Part shown: one piece after another, positions 1-9,966 of the stretch
How positions within the stretch are numbered: position 1 is the stretch's first letter
Layout: every line of letters begins with the position of its first letter
NCBI RefSeq assembly: GCF_047663525.1
Contig: NC_092593.1
Span: 21,672,001 to 21,736,000 of the forward strand
DNA: 64,000 bases
From: Anas platyrhynchos
Taxonomy: Eukaryota; Chordata; Aves; Anseriformes; Anatidae
Reading direction: 5' to 3'
Made by a program: the position numbers and the translations under genes
Notes under the pieces: model-generated
Database searches by the model: none
Told to the model about the DNA's origin: nothing
What the model saw: the letters and a program-made list of their open reading frames with translations, nothing else

Positions 1-1379
1 GACAGGCTAATCAGGTGCTAAGAAGCTTGACAGCGACTACTGTAGCCTTTGATTTGAAAGCAGATTACGGCCCTCCCTTAAGAACATGAATGTCTCTGCA
101 GTGTTAAACTGAAAGTTTTAAAAAATAAGTCACATCACTGGTATACTTTTATTTCAAACTGTCTCTTTTTTAATACCAGCTAGCAATGCCATATTATTCC
201 ATAATTAGAAATTACCTGTGGATATTTGTATAGAAGTGTGAAATAAATTTTTTTTTTATTAAAAAGTGTTTTGGTAATAGTCATTTCTCATTGCAGTTAC
301 ATGATAGCCATAGCTAAGTTCACTAGTACATCAGAAGAACAAGCTGAAAGTTGCACACTTTAACAAGTGATCTCGCTATATAAATATTGCCATAACTCCT
401 CAGTGCCTGCCCTCATGCAGAGGGGCAGATAAGACAGCTGCAGGAGATTGTGTGCTATCTCATGCTCGCAGGCTGGCTGCTGCTTGCTGCAGGTGCCAGT
501 GTCCACAGGAGCCAGGCCACAAGCCTGGCACAGTGGCACGGGCACAGCACCAAGCATCAGCTGTATGCAGCCAAGCTCCCCTCTCTGTCACGCAGCTGGA
601 GTGCCTGAGACGTGCTGTCACCCTGCCCTTCCATGCAGTCTCCTGGTAGCTGCCAACTGCTTTGCTAAGCAGGGGAAATGACTGCATTCCCCAAAACCAG
701 CCAAGGATTTGACACAACTAGCTGTACCTAGCAGTGGAAGTTTGCAAGCTACAGACAACAACAGAAGAACAGAAAAGCTAAAAAGACACAGGAAAGAAAA
801 ATCAAAAGAAACCCGATATTTTATATTTAAGATATTAACCCTTACAGGATGCTTTGCTTTCATATGCTGAAAGGAAATACCTTTCAATGCAACAAGCCCT
901 AAAGATAAATGTAGATGGATACATTCTAAATAATAATAAAAAACGGCATTTGTTGTTACAACATGAAATTTTTAGTACTAGGACTAGAAGGTGCTGACAG
1001 ATCTCAGAGCATGTCAAAGATGTGGAAACAGCCTGCCTTTATTAAACAATTATTCTCATTTACATAACTAAAACCACAAGCAATTGTCCACAACAAGACT
1101 AAATATGGACTGGGAGAACAGTTCACTAACCTCTTGTGGATCAGCGTGATTGTGGAAGGAAGCCAGGACGGTGCCTGTCAACACACAGACCTTGACAGCA
1201 CGGCAGCACCAGACGACGTGGACAGTGTGGCTGTGCCAACACGGCGTACACGAGTGTACTTCCTGTCACAGAAAAAAAGATAAAGTTGAGGTCTTTGTAA
1301 GGCTGACCCAGTTATCACTATACATCCACACATAAATGTATACGAAAGCATCACACATTCAGGTATTAATGTATACAAA

Positions 1380-1640
1380 AGCATCATAGTTCATTAGCAT
1401 TCTATATAGTCATATATATGCTATGTATAGGTTCAATATACTATAGTACAGGGGTATATATATAGTAGTATGTGTGTATATACTTTATATATTGTACATA
1501 ATGTACTAGCATAAATACTATACACATATACAAGGCCTAATATACATGTTTTTATATATATATAGGGTGAATATATATTTAAGGTGTGGGTATATTTAAA
1601 GTATGTATATATTATATATATGCGCACTATATAGCCTAAG
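1380..1640. repeat. AT-rich imperfect (TA/CATA) simple repeat
   Basis: About 260 bases made almost wholly of TATATA, TGTATA and CATATA units with frequent interruptions. It is low-complexity sequence, and the reading frames through it are fortuitous. Confidence 0.7.
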
Positions 1641-2544
1641 GTACACTACTAGAATTCTAGTAAACCTTCACATACGTAAGTGCCACAGCACAGGGGACAC
1701 AGCTTATAAGAGCCACTTTCAGTAGGCAGGGCCATGACAGCGTAATGCCGACTACAGAGGGGACTTCATACATGGGAAAGGCGAAGCAACAGGGTGCTCC
1801 AACACAAGCATCATGCACAACACAAGCCAAAGTGAAAGCTTTTGAAGGAGGCACTAAGACTCCAGACCACACTGCAGAGCTAGCTGTCACTGTGGCAGTG
1901 CATCTTAACCAAAACCCAACAGCCCAGAACGCACAGAACCTGAAAGCTGCTTACCACACAACTGACTGAAATCACTTACCCCCACACAGAGTAGGTGACT
2001 GTGCCAGCAGCTGATTTGCAATACCCATGGGGACAAACCGTGATTAACCAGGTAAACACAGCCCTGCTTGGAGCCAGAACATCGTGGACACTTCTAGCTT
2101 TCCAGCTAGCAAACGCATGCCTGAAAACAAGAACTGAGCAGCACATTCCTCTTTGGTGCCTCTGCTAACAGTTCCTTCACTGTTTTTATTTAACTTCAGG
2201 CCTCAGACATATCTGAAGATCCATTCATCTTCTGAGGTCCTGGATTCATAGTTATACTATGCATTATTATTATTTTTATAACCCCCCCAACCTGTCTGGA
2301 ATCCAAAGTCACTACTTGTTGCTAGGCAAGGAATGCAAGGGAGGCACGACAGCACAGTCCTCCTCGTGACTATCTTCCCCAAGCAAAATTCTCCAGGCTT
2401 CACAGCAAACCTGCCTTCTCCAGCTCTCAGGCTGACTGTGGCTGTGCTCTGCAGCAGCTGGGTTTGAGCCAGGGCACTTGGGCTGGGGCTTCGAATCCCC
2501 GGCTGGCAGCACAGGGGTCAGAAGGCACTTTTGCAGGTCAGCCA

Positions 2545-2850
2545 CCCAACCCCTGCTCAACACAGTCAGCTAGCACAGGCCGGTCCTTAAACACCTCCAG
2601 AGACAGAAACGCCACAGCCTCTCTGAGCAACCTTTGGGCAGCCTCGCAGTGGAAGTTCTCCTGTGTTTAAGTGGAAACTCCCCTTGGGACACTTTGTGCC
2701 GCTTGCCTCTGGCCCCGTCACTGGCCAGCCCTGCGAGGAGCCCGGCTCTGCCCTCACTCACTCCCCCTGCCAGGTATTTACAGACACTCACAGGACCCTG
2801 CCCCCAGCCTCCTCTTCTCAGCCTCCCCTCCACACCAGGTGCTCCAGGCC
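2545..2850 (-). mobile_element. CR1 LINE 3' fragment, old and truncated
   Basis: The sequence resembles the reverse complement of the CR1 3' region. Landmarks in order are a CTGCTCAA block near 2550, a CACCTCCAGAGACAG block at about 2594, a CAGCCTCTCTGAGCAAC block near 2612, and the run about 2760-2850 that matches the CR1 segment ending in TTCTCAGCCT. No clear tail of the ATTCTRTG type remains. The minus orientation is inferred from the order of these blocks. Edges are approximate. Confidence 0.6.
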
Positions 2851-4479
2851 CTCAGAGGGAGGCCCATTCCTGCTTCATTTTCTCTACAAAACCCATGTTT
2901 GCAGCAGCAACTTTTCAGGGCAGTACCAGACTAGATGCTAGAAGACAGGCAGAGGCTGCAGCCATCTCTGCTTCTTAAGAATCATCCCCGAGCAACGTAT
3001 ACTCCCTTGCCATCAATACACAGCACTACTTATTTCCTCATATCTCTGTCTCAGTGGCTTTGGGGGAAAGGGGAGGAAGGGACAGAACAGTCACATGTTC
3101 TTGCCACAAGTATCTGAAATAACGCAACTGCTAAGCTTATTAGAAGATGTGCTTGTGGGACATTTCAGCATACGGGACTGGTTTCTTGAAGCAGAGGGAG
3201 CCAACTGCTTGGTGCCAGAGGCGAGAAGTGCACCACTGCCAGCTAACTCGCGGGATCACCTGCGACTGGTTGCAGCCCGGCAGGGAGAAGCACTGCACGT
3301 ACCAAGAGCATGCCTGCACCGAGCACCGATCCCTCGCAGCTGCCACCTCACCTCCGGCAGTGGCTACAGAGGAGCAGCACCACAGCACACAGCAAGGCTT
3401 CGCTCCTCCTGTTCCCACAAAAAGTTAGTGCTCAAAATCAATATCAGCTATGTTTTCCCTACAGAAGAGAAGCCATCCACGATAATCAATTTCAATTTCC
3501 ACATCTTTCCTCTGATCTAGATTCACATGAACTTGTACACAGCAAAAATTCACAAACTCCGAAGTTTAATTACACACTCGATCAAAATACACAAACATCT
3601 GTATGCTCCTCTTGAACCTACTGTAATTTGATACAAACCCATACAGAAGCCACTGCGTATGAACTTTGTTCCCATTTTTTAAATATATTTTTATTTCTAC
3701 TACTGCAAAAAAAGAAAGAGATGAAAGCCACATCAAACCAGTGCAATCCTGTGAAAGTTTTCTAACATAGCAAAAGCAAGTAAACTTATTGCCAAAAACC
3801 TGAGAACAAAGACAAGCCCTGAGCAAAGCAACACAAACAGACGCACCAGAAGGCATCATAGCAAAGCACATAAATGATAAAAAGATTAAAACAGAGATAT
3901 TCTATGCATACCTATGCCTGGAAACTTGATGTTTTGGATTTTATTTTACTTTTTAACCTATGATGTAGCTATTTTGGAAGAAGGAAAGAAAAAGCAGCCA
4001 TACATGCAGCAACCAAGAACCGTGACTTCCAGTAAGGAGTCACTTACTGTATAACTGTAGCAAACCAAAAAAATCTTTCTCTGGAACACCCAGCAAGAAT
4101 GATCTACTTTCAATTACCTTATTAAATCTGAAATGCCATGTTAAATTTTAAGTTGAAGTTGGAAGGAAATTAAAAAAAATAGCAGTTACTTAGGTTTAAA
4201 CTAAACACTATGTTTTCAATTATTTTGAAATCTGATTTGTTCTATCCCATTTGAATTGTGGAATTATGATTTCAGGAACACCAACATGAAGGAACAGAGG
4301 ACTAGAAAAATGCCAAATGACAAAAATAACGCCTTTCTTCTTTTTGCTTTGCTTAAGCATTTACAGAAACTAGCACATAAGAACTCCAGTTAGTGCTACA
4401 CTGGATCAGATCAGAGAAAGCCCCCAAAAGATCATCAATGAGTGAAAAAGTATTAAAAAAAAAAAAAAGAGAGAGAGAA

Positions 4480-4862
4480 AATTCAAAATCATGGAACACA
4501 AAATATCCCAAGTTGGAAAGGACCCAAAAAAACCTTGAGTACAACTCCTGGCCCCACACAGGACCACCCAAAAATCAGACCCTATGTCTGAGAGCATTAT
4601 CCAAATGCTCCTTGAACTCCAGCAGCTCAATGCTGTGACCACTGCCCTGGGCAGCCTGTCCCAGTGCCCGACCACCCTCTGGGTGCAGAACCTTTCCCTA
4701 ACCCCCAGCCTGACCCTCCCCTGTCCCAGCTCCATGCCGTTCCCTCAGGTCCTGTCGCTGTCCCCAGAGAGCAGAGCTCAGCGCCTGCCCCTCCGCTCCC
4801 CTCGTGAGGGAGCTGCAGGCCGCCATGAGGCCTCCCCTCAGCCTGCTCTGCTCGGGGTTGAG
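4480..4862 (-). mobile_element. CR1 LINE 3' fragment
   Basis: A degraded CR1 3' terminus at about 4480-4545 (AATCATGGAACACAAAAT, then the AAGTTGGAAAGGACCC block) is followed by CR1 body sequence to about 4862, including the CTGGGCAGCCTGTCCCAGTGC block near 4650. A minus-strand open frame at 4406-4735 encodes the CR1 reverse-transcriptase C-terminal motif around HWDRLPRAVV, so it is element-derived and not a host gene. Confidence 0.8.
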
Positions 4863-5050
4863 CAAACCAAGGGACTTCTCTGATACTTTAACAGAAGATG
4901 CTTCCATGGATTGGTACCCAATCAGTACTTTAAAGACCGAGGAAAAAAAACTTTGGATAGATGGGGGTTATGCTCCGAACACAGCATTTAAGATCTACCC
5001 ACAGTTACTTCTGTCATTGCTCACCCGACACGATTTCCCCAGACAGAAGC

Positions 5051-5073
5051 GCTCGCTGTTTATATCAGCGAGC
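5051..5073. repeat. Perfect 8-bp inverted repeat with 7-nt loop
   Basis: GCTCGCTG at 5051-5058 and CAGCGAGC at 5066-5073 are exact reverse complements around a TTTATAT loop. No gene context explains it, and it may be chance. Confidence 0.4.
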
Positions 5074-5815
5074 ATGCAAACAGGCTCCAGCTCGCCCAGC
5101 GCAAGGACGCATTTAGCTTCTGACAGCCTTTACCATGTCCCCTGGCCAGGGACTGACATCCTGTGACACAGTAGCCAGGTCCCTACAGCATGCCCATAAC
5201 AGTGACACATCAGGCGTCCGGACAGCAACACGCACATAGAAAAGATGGAGCCATCCCAGGACCACCACAAGCAATTGAAACACCTCACAAACACCCAGCT
5301 TGCTGCCTGTAGGCACTCCGTTAAACTACAGCTGGCTCACACCTGAAACCATTATCAGGTGGTTCCAAACACAGCAATTGATAGGTAAAGCAGGTGCCCC
5401 AAATTAGTACAAGCTTGAGAAGCACAAGCTACTACTCAGTGCTTCTGAGGACAGCCCACAGGCAGCACTACAGCAATAAATCCTAGTGACCTGTACTGGT
5501 ACACAACCTGCAGAGACAGAAGTTGCTGGCTCGCCCCGCCAGCCACCACCCCCAGCCAGGACAGCGCAAGCCGTTCTGTTCTGGGTACAAGGTGGAGGGG
5601 CTGCCTACAGCCAGGTGAAGCAGCCTGACCCTGCGCCACTGCGCTGTTCTCGCTTACTGCTGGTGCAGTTACTGCTCAGAAAACTGCCCCTGGAGGAAAA
5701 CTGAATCGGTGTGTTTTCTGTATTTACAGCACAACACCAAAACAACAACAAAAAGCCAGTAATTCAGTGATCTTTCTACAGCTCCAAGCAATCCAACAAC
5801 ACGCTGAGCAGGTTA

Positions 5816-6219
5816 ACGTGACACGAGTAACACGATTCCTGTCAGCACAGACCATGGGACTCCCATCCCCACTGCCAGTCACGGACAAGCCGCAGGTACG
5901 AGGTGTGTTTCAAGGAGATCAGGGGATGTGCAGGAGCTGATTTCGTGGGGTAAGCTGGTGGGGCAGATGCCAGCGCCCACGCCAAAAGGAGCGTGTGACA
6001 CGGGCCCGGCCCGCTGCCGCCCTGCTCGGGGCGCCACGCAGAGCTGCAGGGCCCCATGCCGAGACCGCAGCTGGTTTATCAGGAACGCTGCTCGCCGCCT
6101 TGATATGAATGTTCGGATACTTCTACCTGAGTAGGGTAAAAACCTATTAAACGTGTCCCGGTGCCTCGCGTGCTGCATTACTACGAGCGACCCGGTGCCG
6201 GGATCTGGTGCTGCGCGTG
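5816..6219 (+). promoter_or_regulatory. Cluster of RCGTG (HIF-type) motifs upstream of PDK1
   Basis: Core HIF-binding motifs ACGTG or GCGTG occur at 5816-5820, 5991-5995, 6151-6155, 6168-6172 and 6215-6219, about 0.65-1.05 kb before the PDK1 start codon. Mammalian PDK1 is an established HIF-1 target, so hypoxia control is plausible. The motif is short and GC-rich DNA makes it common, so the assignment is an inference. Confidence 0.35.
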
Positions 6220-6308
6220 GCCGCACTCACTGCTGGGCCCCACGTTCCGCCTTCCTTACCGACCGGTCGGCAGCGCACCGCGACACGCAGACTGACCGAC
6301 CCCGCTCA

Positions 6309-6337
6309 CGGACAGACGGACAGACGGACAGACAGAC
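6309..6337. repeat. Short GACA/GACG tandem repeat
   Basis: Three to four tandem copies of an 8-base GGACAGAC-type unit lie inside the PDK1 CpG island, 5' of the start codon. It is a candidate length-variable promoter repeat. Confidence 0.6.
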
Positions 6338-6863
6338 CCCACTCCGCTCCTCACGGTTTTGGTTCTCCTTCGCCCGGCGCCCCCCGCGGGGCGGACGAGC
6401 CCCCGGCCCCGCACCGCCGGCCGAGCCGTCAGGGCTGCGCGCTCGGACCCCGCTCTCCTGTCGCAGCCCCCCTGCCCCGCCGGGAGCCCCTCCGCGCCCC
6501 CGGGCAGCGGGCACCTACCTGGTCGAGGCCGGGCCCCTCCGGGATGCGAGCGCCGCCTCGTCGCGGCACAGCGGCCGGCGGGGGGAGCCCCACTCGGCTC
6601 CGCGCCCAGCCCGCGGGCACCGGGCTGCTCCAGGCGCCCACCCGCGCTGCGCGGCGCTCCCCTCCCTCGCCTTCTGTCGGAGCCGCCCTCTCCTCCGCCC
6701 CGCCGCTGCTGCGTGGGGCCGGGCCGGGAGGAGGCACCCACCGCCGCCGGCACCTCCTCCCGGCCGCGCGGCGGAGGAGGCCGCGGCCTGGGCGAGGGGC
6801 CGGGGGAGCGGGCGCGGCGGGAAATGGTGGCCGGGCCGGGCTGAGGGGGCCGGGACAGGCGCC

Positions 6864-6981
6864 ATGAGGCTGCTGCGCGCCCTGCGGCGCTGCGCCGCCC
6901 CGGGCAGCATCCCGCAGCAGGTGGACTTCTACTCGCGCTTCTCCCCCTCGCCGCTCTCCATGAAGCAGTTCCTGGACTTCG
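6864..6981 (+). CDS. PDK1: PDK1 exon 1 (start codon, mitochondrial presequence)
   Basis: Encodes residues 1-39 plus one base. [15 protein letters not shown] is a short basic, leucine-rich targeting peptide, followed directly by the conserved [21 protein letters not shown]. The ATG sits in GCGCCATGA context. The donor is G|GTGAGT at 6982. Confidence 0.95.
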
Positions 6982-9897
6982 GTGAGTCCCCGCCGGGCTC
7001 CCCCCGGCCCGGCCCCTCGGCGGGGTGCCGGGCCCCGCGCTGCCCTCGCGCCTTTGTCCCCCTGAGGGGGCGCGCGCGGAGCGAGCCCCTCGGGCCCCTG
7101 GGCTCGGCGGCCTGCCCCCGCCGCCCCGTTAGCGCTAAACGCTGCCCTGTTTGGCACGAGGAGCCTCGGCTTCCTTCCTGGAGAAGGGAGCCTAGCTGAC
7201 TCCTTACCTAGAGCCAAGAAGTGAGGCAAGGTTGAAATTCAGCTGAAATCTCCGATTCTTGGTAGCACAGAAGTAGTTTGATGTTCTGCCAAAACTGCGG
7301 TCTTGGGGACAAGGGGGAATTACGACTGCTAATAAAGTGACCCCGAAAAGTAAAAATTGTTAAGCCTTTTGAAAGCTAGCAAGCTCTCCAGCATGCACCA
7401 AGAGCAAGAGTTGTTGAATCCCAGCTGAAGCCAAGCAGCTGAAACAATTGCGACTTCTCCAGTCACGTGTTTGTGCCCCACAAAAACACTTCACTCAAGC
7501 ACTGCTCATTTCAGAAAATGGGTGAGAGAAAGAGCAGAAAGCAAACACCCAGAATCACTGCAAAGGGTTGGGAATCTAGCCTGGAAAATGAGTAAATTGG
7601 TTGAGGTGCTCTTGATAAAGCTACGTATGTTCCCAGGCATGATGAGTACTTTTGACTCAAAGGGATCACAGGAATTGCTCTACTCTGCCTCAGAGCAAAG
7701 ACTGTGTGGAGAAAGGTCTTGCAAGATACTCCAAAAAGTGTTTTTGAAGCCTGATTGTGCAGACATACTATAATTGGTTCTGTTTCTGTAAGCAAGGCAC
7801 TGTTGTAAGATATATGTAAACATACAACTAGTAAACAGTTGCTTTTTATCTTCTTGTAAGTAAAACATAACTGAGAACTAATCCTAAAATACCAGACTTT
7901 GTATGTAAGTAGGAAGATTTAAAAAGGTTCTTTTAACTATCCTGTTACTTCATCTATCCATTTAGTGTTTCATACACAACAATAAAGTATATTCCATACT
8001 ACAATTCCAGATTTTTAAAGGAACCCCACCATAAATCTGCCTTTAGTTCGTTCCTCCAGTTCTCAATCTGGCAAATAAAGTATACTGTAGGCAAATTTAG
8101 GTCTTACGTCATCAGCTGTATCTTGGGTTGTAAGTGCTTAGTATTTTCTGTAGGAGCCTTATCAATTCTTTGCATAGATGGATCATAACTGCACAGGGAA
8201 ACAAAGTAGTTTGCCCATTCACTGAAATCTTACTTACCCTAAGCTGCCTTCCATTTTTGACGCAGGATTGCAGAGATGTGGCCTCCAGATAAAAACCTTC
8301 TTCGTGGAATATCATTTGCTGAGAGCATGGGACGCTTGAAGATTAACGTTACATTCTAATATCTTCAATTTGACTTTTTCTTGGAATTTTAACCTGAGAA
8401 TAGGGAAAGGCCAGTAACAGTCATGGCTGAAATGCAATCTGACTAGGGAGAAGAGTGAGAGGTTTCTGGGCAGAGGTCATATGTAGACAGTGCATAATAC
8501 TGGTGTCACTGGGGAGAAATTCCTTATAGCTATTTGCTTTCTTATTAAGTGTAGTTTATGATGTGTCTGTCCCCGGATGCATTAAACTAGACTACACCCT
8601 TTCAATTCAGTGCATGTTTTTGCTTTTTAAGACACTCCTGGCTTCCTTGTTTTTATGTCCTTTCCCTTCATCTTCTTTACTAACTCTTCCCCATGTCAAA
8701 TGGAAGGTGTGAACTGAGCAGAAGCACCAGAGTTAATTTTTAGGAGTTACCTGTTATGAAACATCAGAACTGAGGTATGCATTTCACAGCAGTAGATGAA
8801 CAGCTTAGTAAGTTCAGATCCTATTTACATGACACTGTTGAAATCTTGAAGTAAGTCTGGCGGAGAATAAAGTACAGCACTCCTTATTATTTTTGTCTCC
8901 TGCCTCCTCCTTTAGCCTAGTAAAACAAGCATTGTGGGAGTAAATTTAGGCCTTGATCTTAATAACTACCTGTAATTGACATGCAAAAAGATGACACCTG
9001 TGTTTATAAAAAGCACAGGTCAGTTATTAACAGGTGCACTAACTTAGCTTCTACCTTTTAAGTGTAAAACTTCTAAAAAGTAAATATATGGGAGAATACT
9101 ATCATGATGACTATGCACAGTAGCCATCCTACTTCCATTTCTTTCTCAGTATTCATTTTAATTCATCTGTGTGCTGTTCCCTGTAAGACTTGAGTTTAAA
9201 CTACAACAAAGCTAGCTGAAAGGCAAATAAATCTTACAGAATTTAATAGGAAATCTAACTTATTTTCTGGAAGTGTGAAATGTTCCCATAGGAGTTATGG
9301 TAGTTTTGTAAGATCAGTGATCAAGTGGGGTGTATGGGATTGTGATACTTTCTCAAGCATCCTTCCAAAAAATATGCTTCCTGTAATGGTTTCATTTGCT
9401 TCTCTTTAACATGCTCAGAATGACATATTGTTTCATCAGTGGTAGTTAGAGTCAGTGTTCGCTACAAATAAAACTAACAATTTTGTTCTGGTTTCAGTTA
9501 GAACAGAGTTAATTTTCTTCCTAGTAGCTGGTAGAATGCTATGTTTTGGCTTAGGATGAGAAGAGTGCTGATAACACCCCGATGTTTTAATTGCTGCAGA
9601 GCAGTGCTTATACTAAGCCAAGGACGCCTCAGCTTCTTGCTCTGTCCTGCCAACGGGCAGGCTGGGGGTGCAGTAAGAGCTGGGAGGGGACAGACCCAGG
9701 ACAGGTGACCCAAACTAGCCAAAGGGGTATTCCATACCATCTGACATCATGCTAAACAATATATAGGGGTGGCTAGCCGGGGGAGGGGGCCAGACTGCTC
9801 AGGGTTAGGCTGGGCATCAGTCAGCGGGTGGTGAGCAATTGCATTGTGCATCACTTGTTTATACACATTATTAATAGTAGTACTATTATCATCATTG

Positions 9898-9966
<69 letters not shown>

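Larger units (their letters stand above)
1..6200. other. Intergenic region upstream of PDK1
   Basis: No coding exon could be supported here: the open frames are short, mutually overlapping and resemble no family I recognise. The stretch holds an AT-rich simple repeat (about 1380-1640), two CR1 LINE fragments (about 2545-2850 and 4480-4862), an 8-bp perfect inverted repeat at 5051-5073, and scattered RCGTG motifs from 5816 onward. In human the upstream neighbour of PDK1 is ITGA6 in the same orientation. No ITGA6 exon was recognised, so its end is probably outside the window. Confidence 0.6.
6200..7150 (+). promoter_or_regulatory. CpG island / presumed PDK1 promoter and first exon
   Basis: The window switches abruptly from AT-rich DNA to very GC- and CpG-rich DNA at about 6200 and back at about 7150. 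The island contains the PDK1 start codon at 6864. No TATA box stands out, which fits a CpG-island promoter with dispersed starts. A short tetranucleotide-like repeat (GACA/GACG) sits at about 6309-6337. The transcription start cannot be fixed from sequence. Confidence 0.75.

Noticed and set aside
1433..1627. 64-residue Tyr/Ile-rich minus-strand frame
   Set aside because: Translation of the AT-rich simple repeat.
4406..4735. 109-residue minus-strand protein
   Set aside because: Its HWDRLPRAVV motif is CR1-derived and the element is degraded.
6153..7199. 348-codon open frame across the PDK1 CpG island
   Set aside because: It is open because of GC-rich composition. It starts at a GTG, has no ATG before 6864, and only the part after 6864 up to the exon 1 donor is PDK1.
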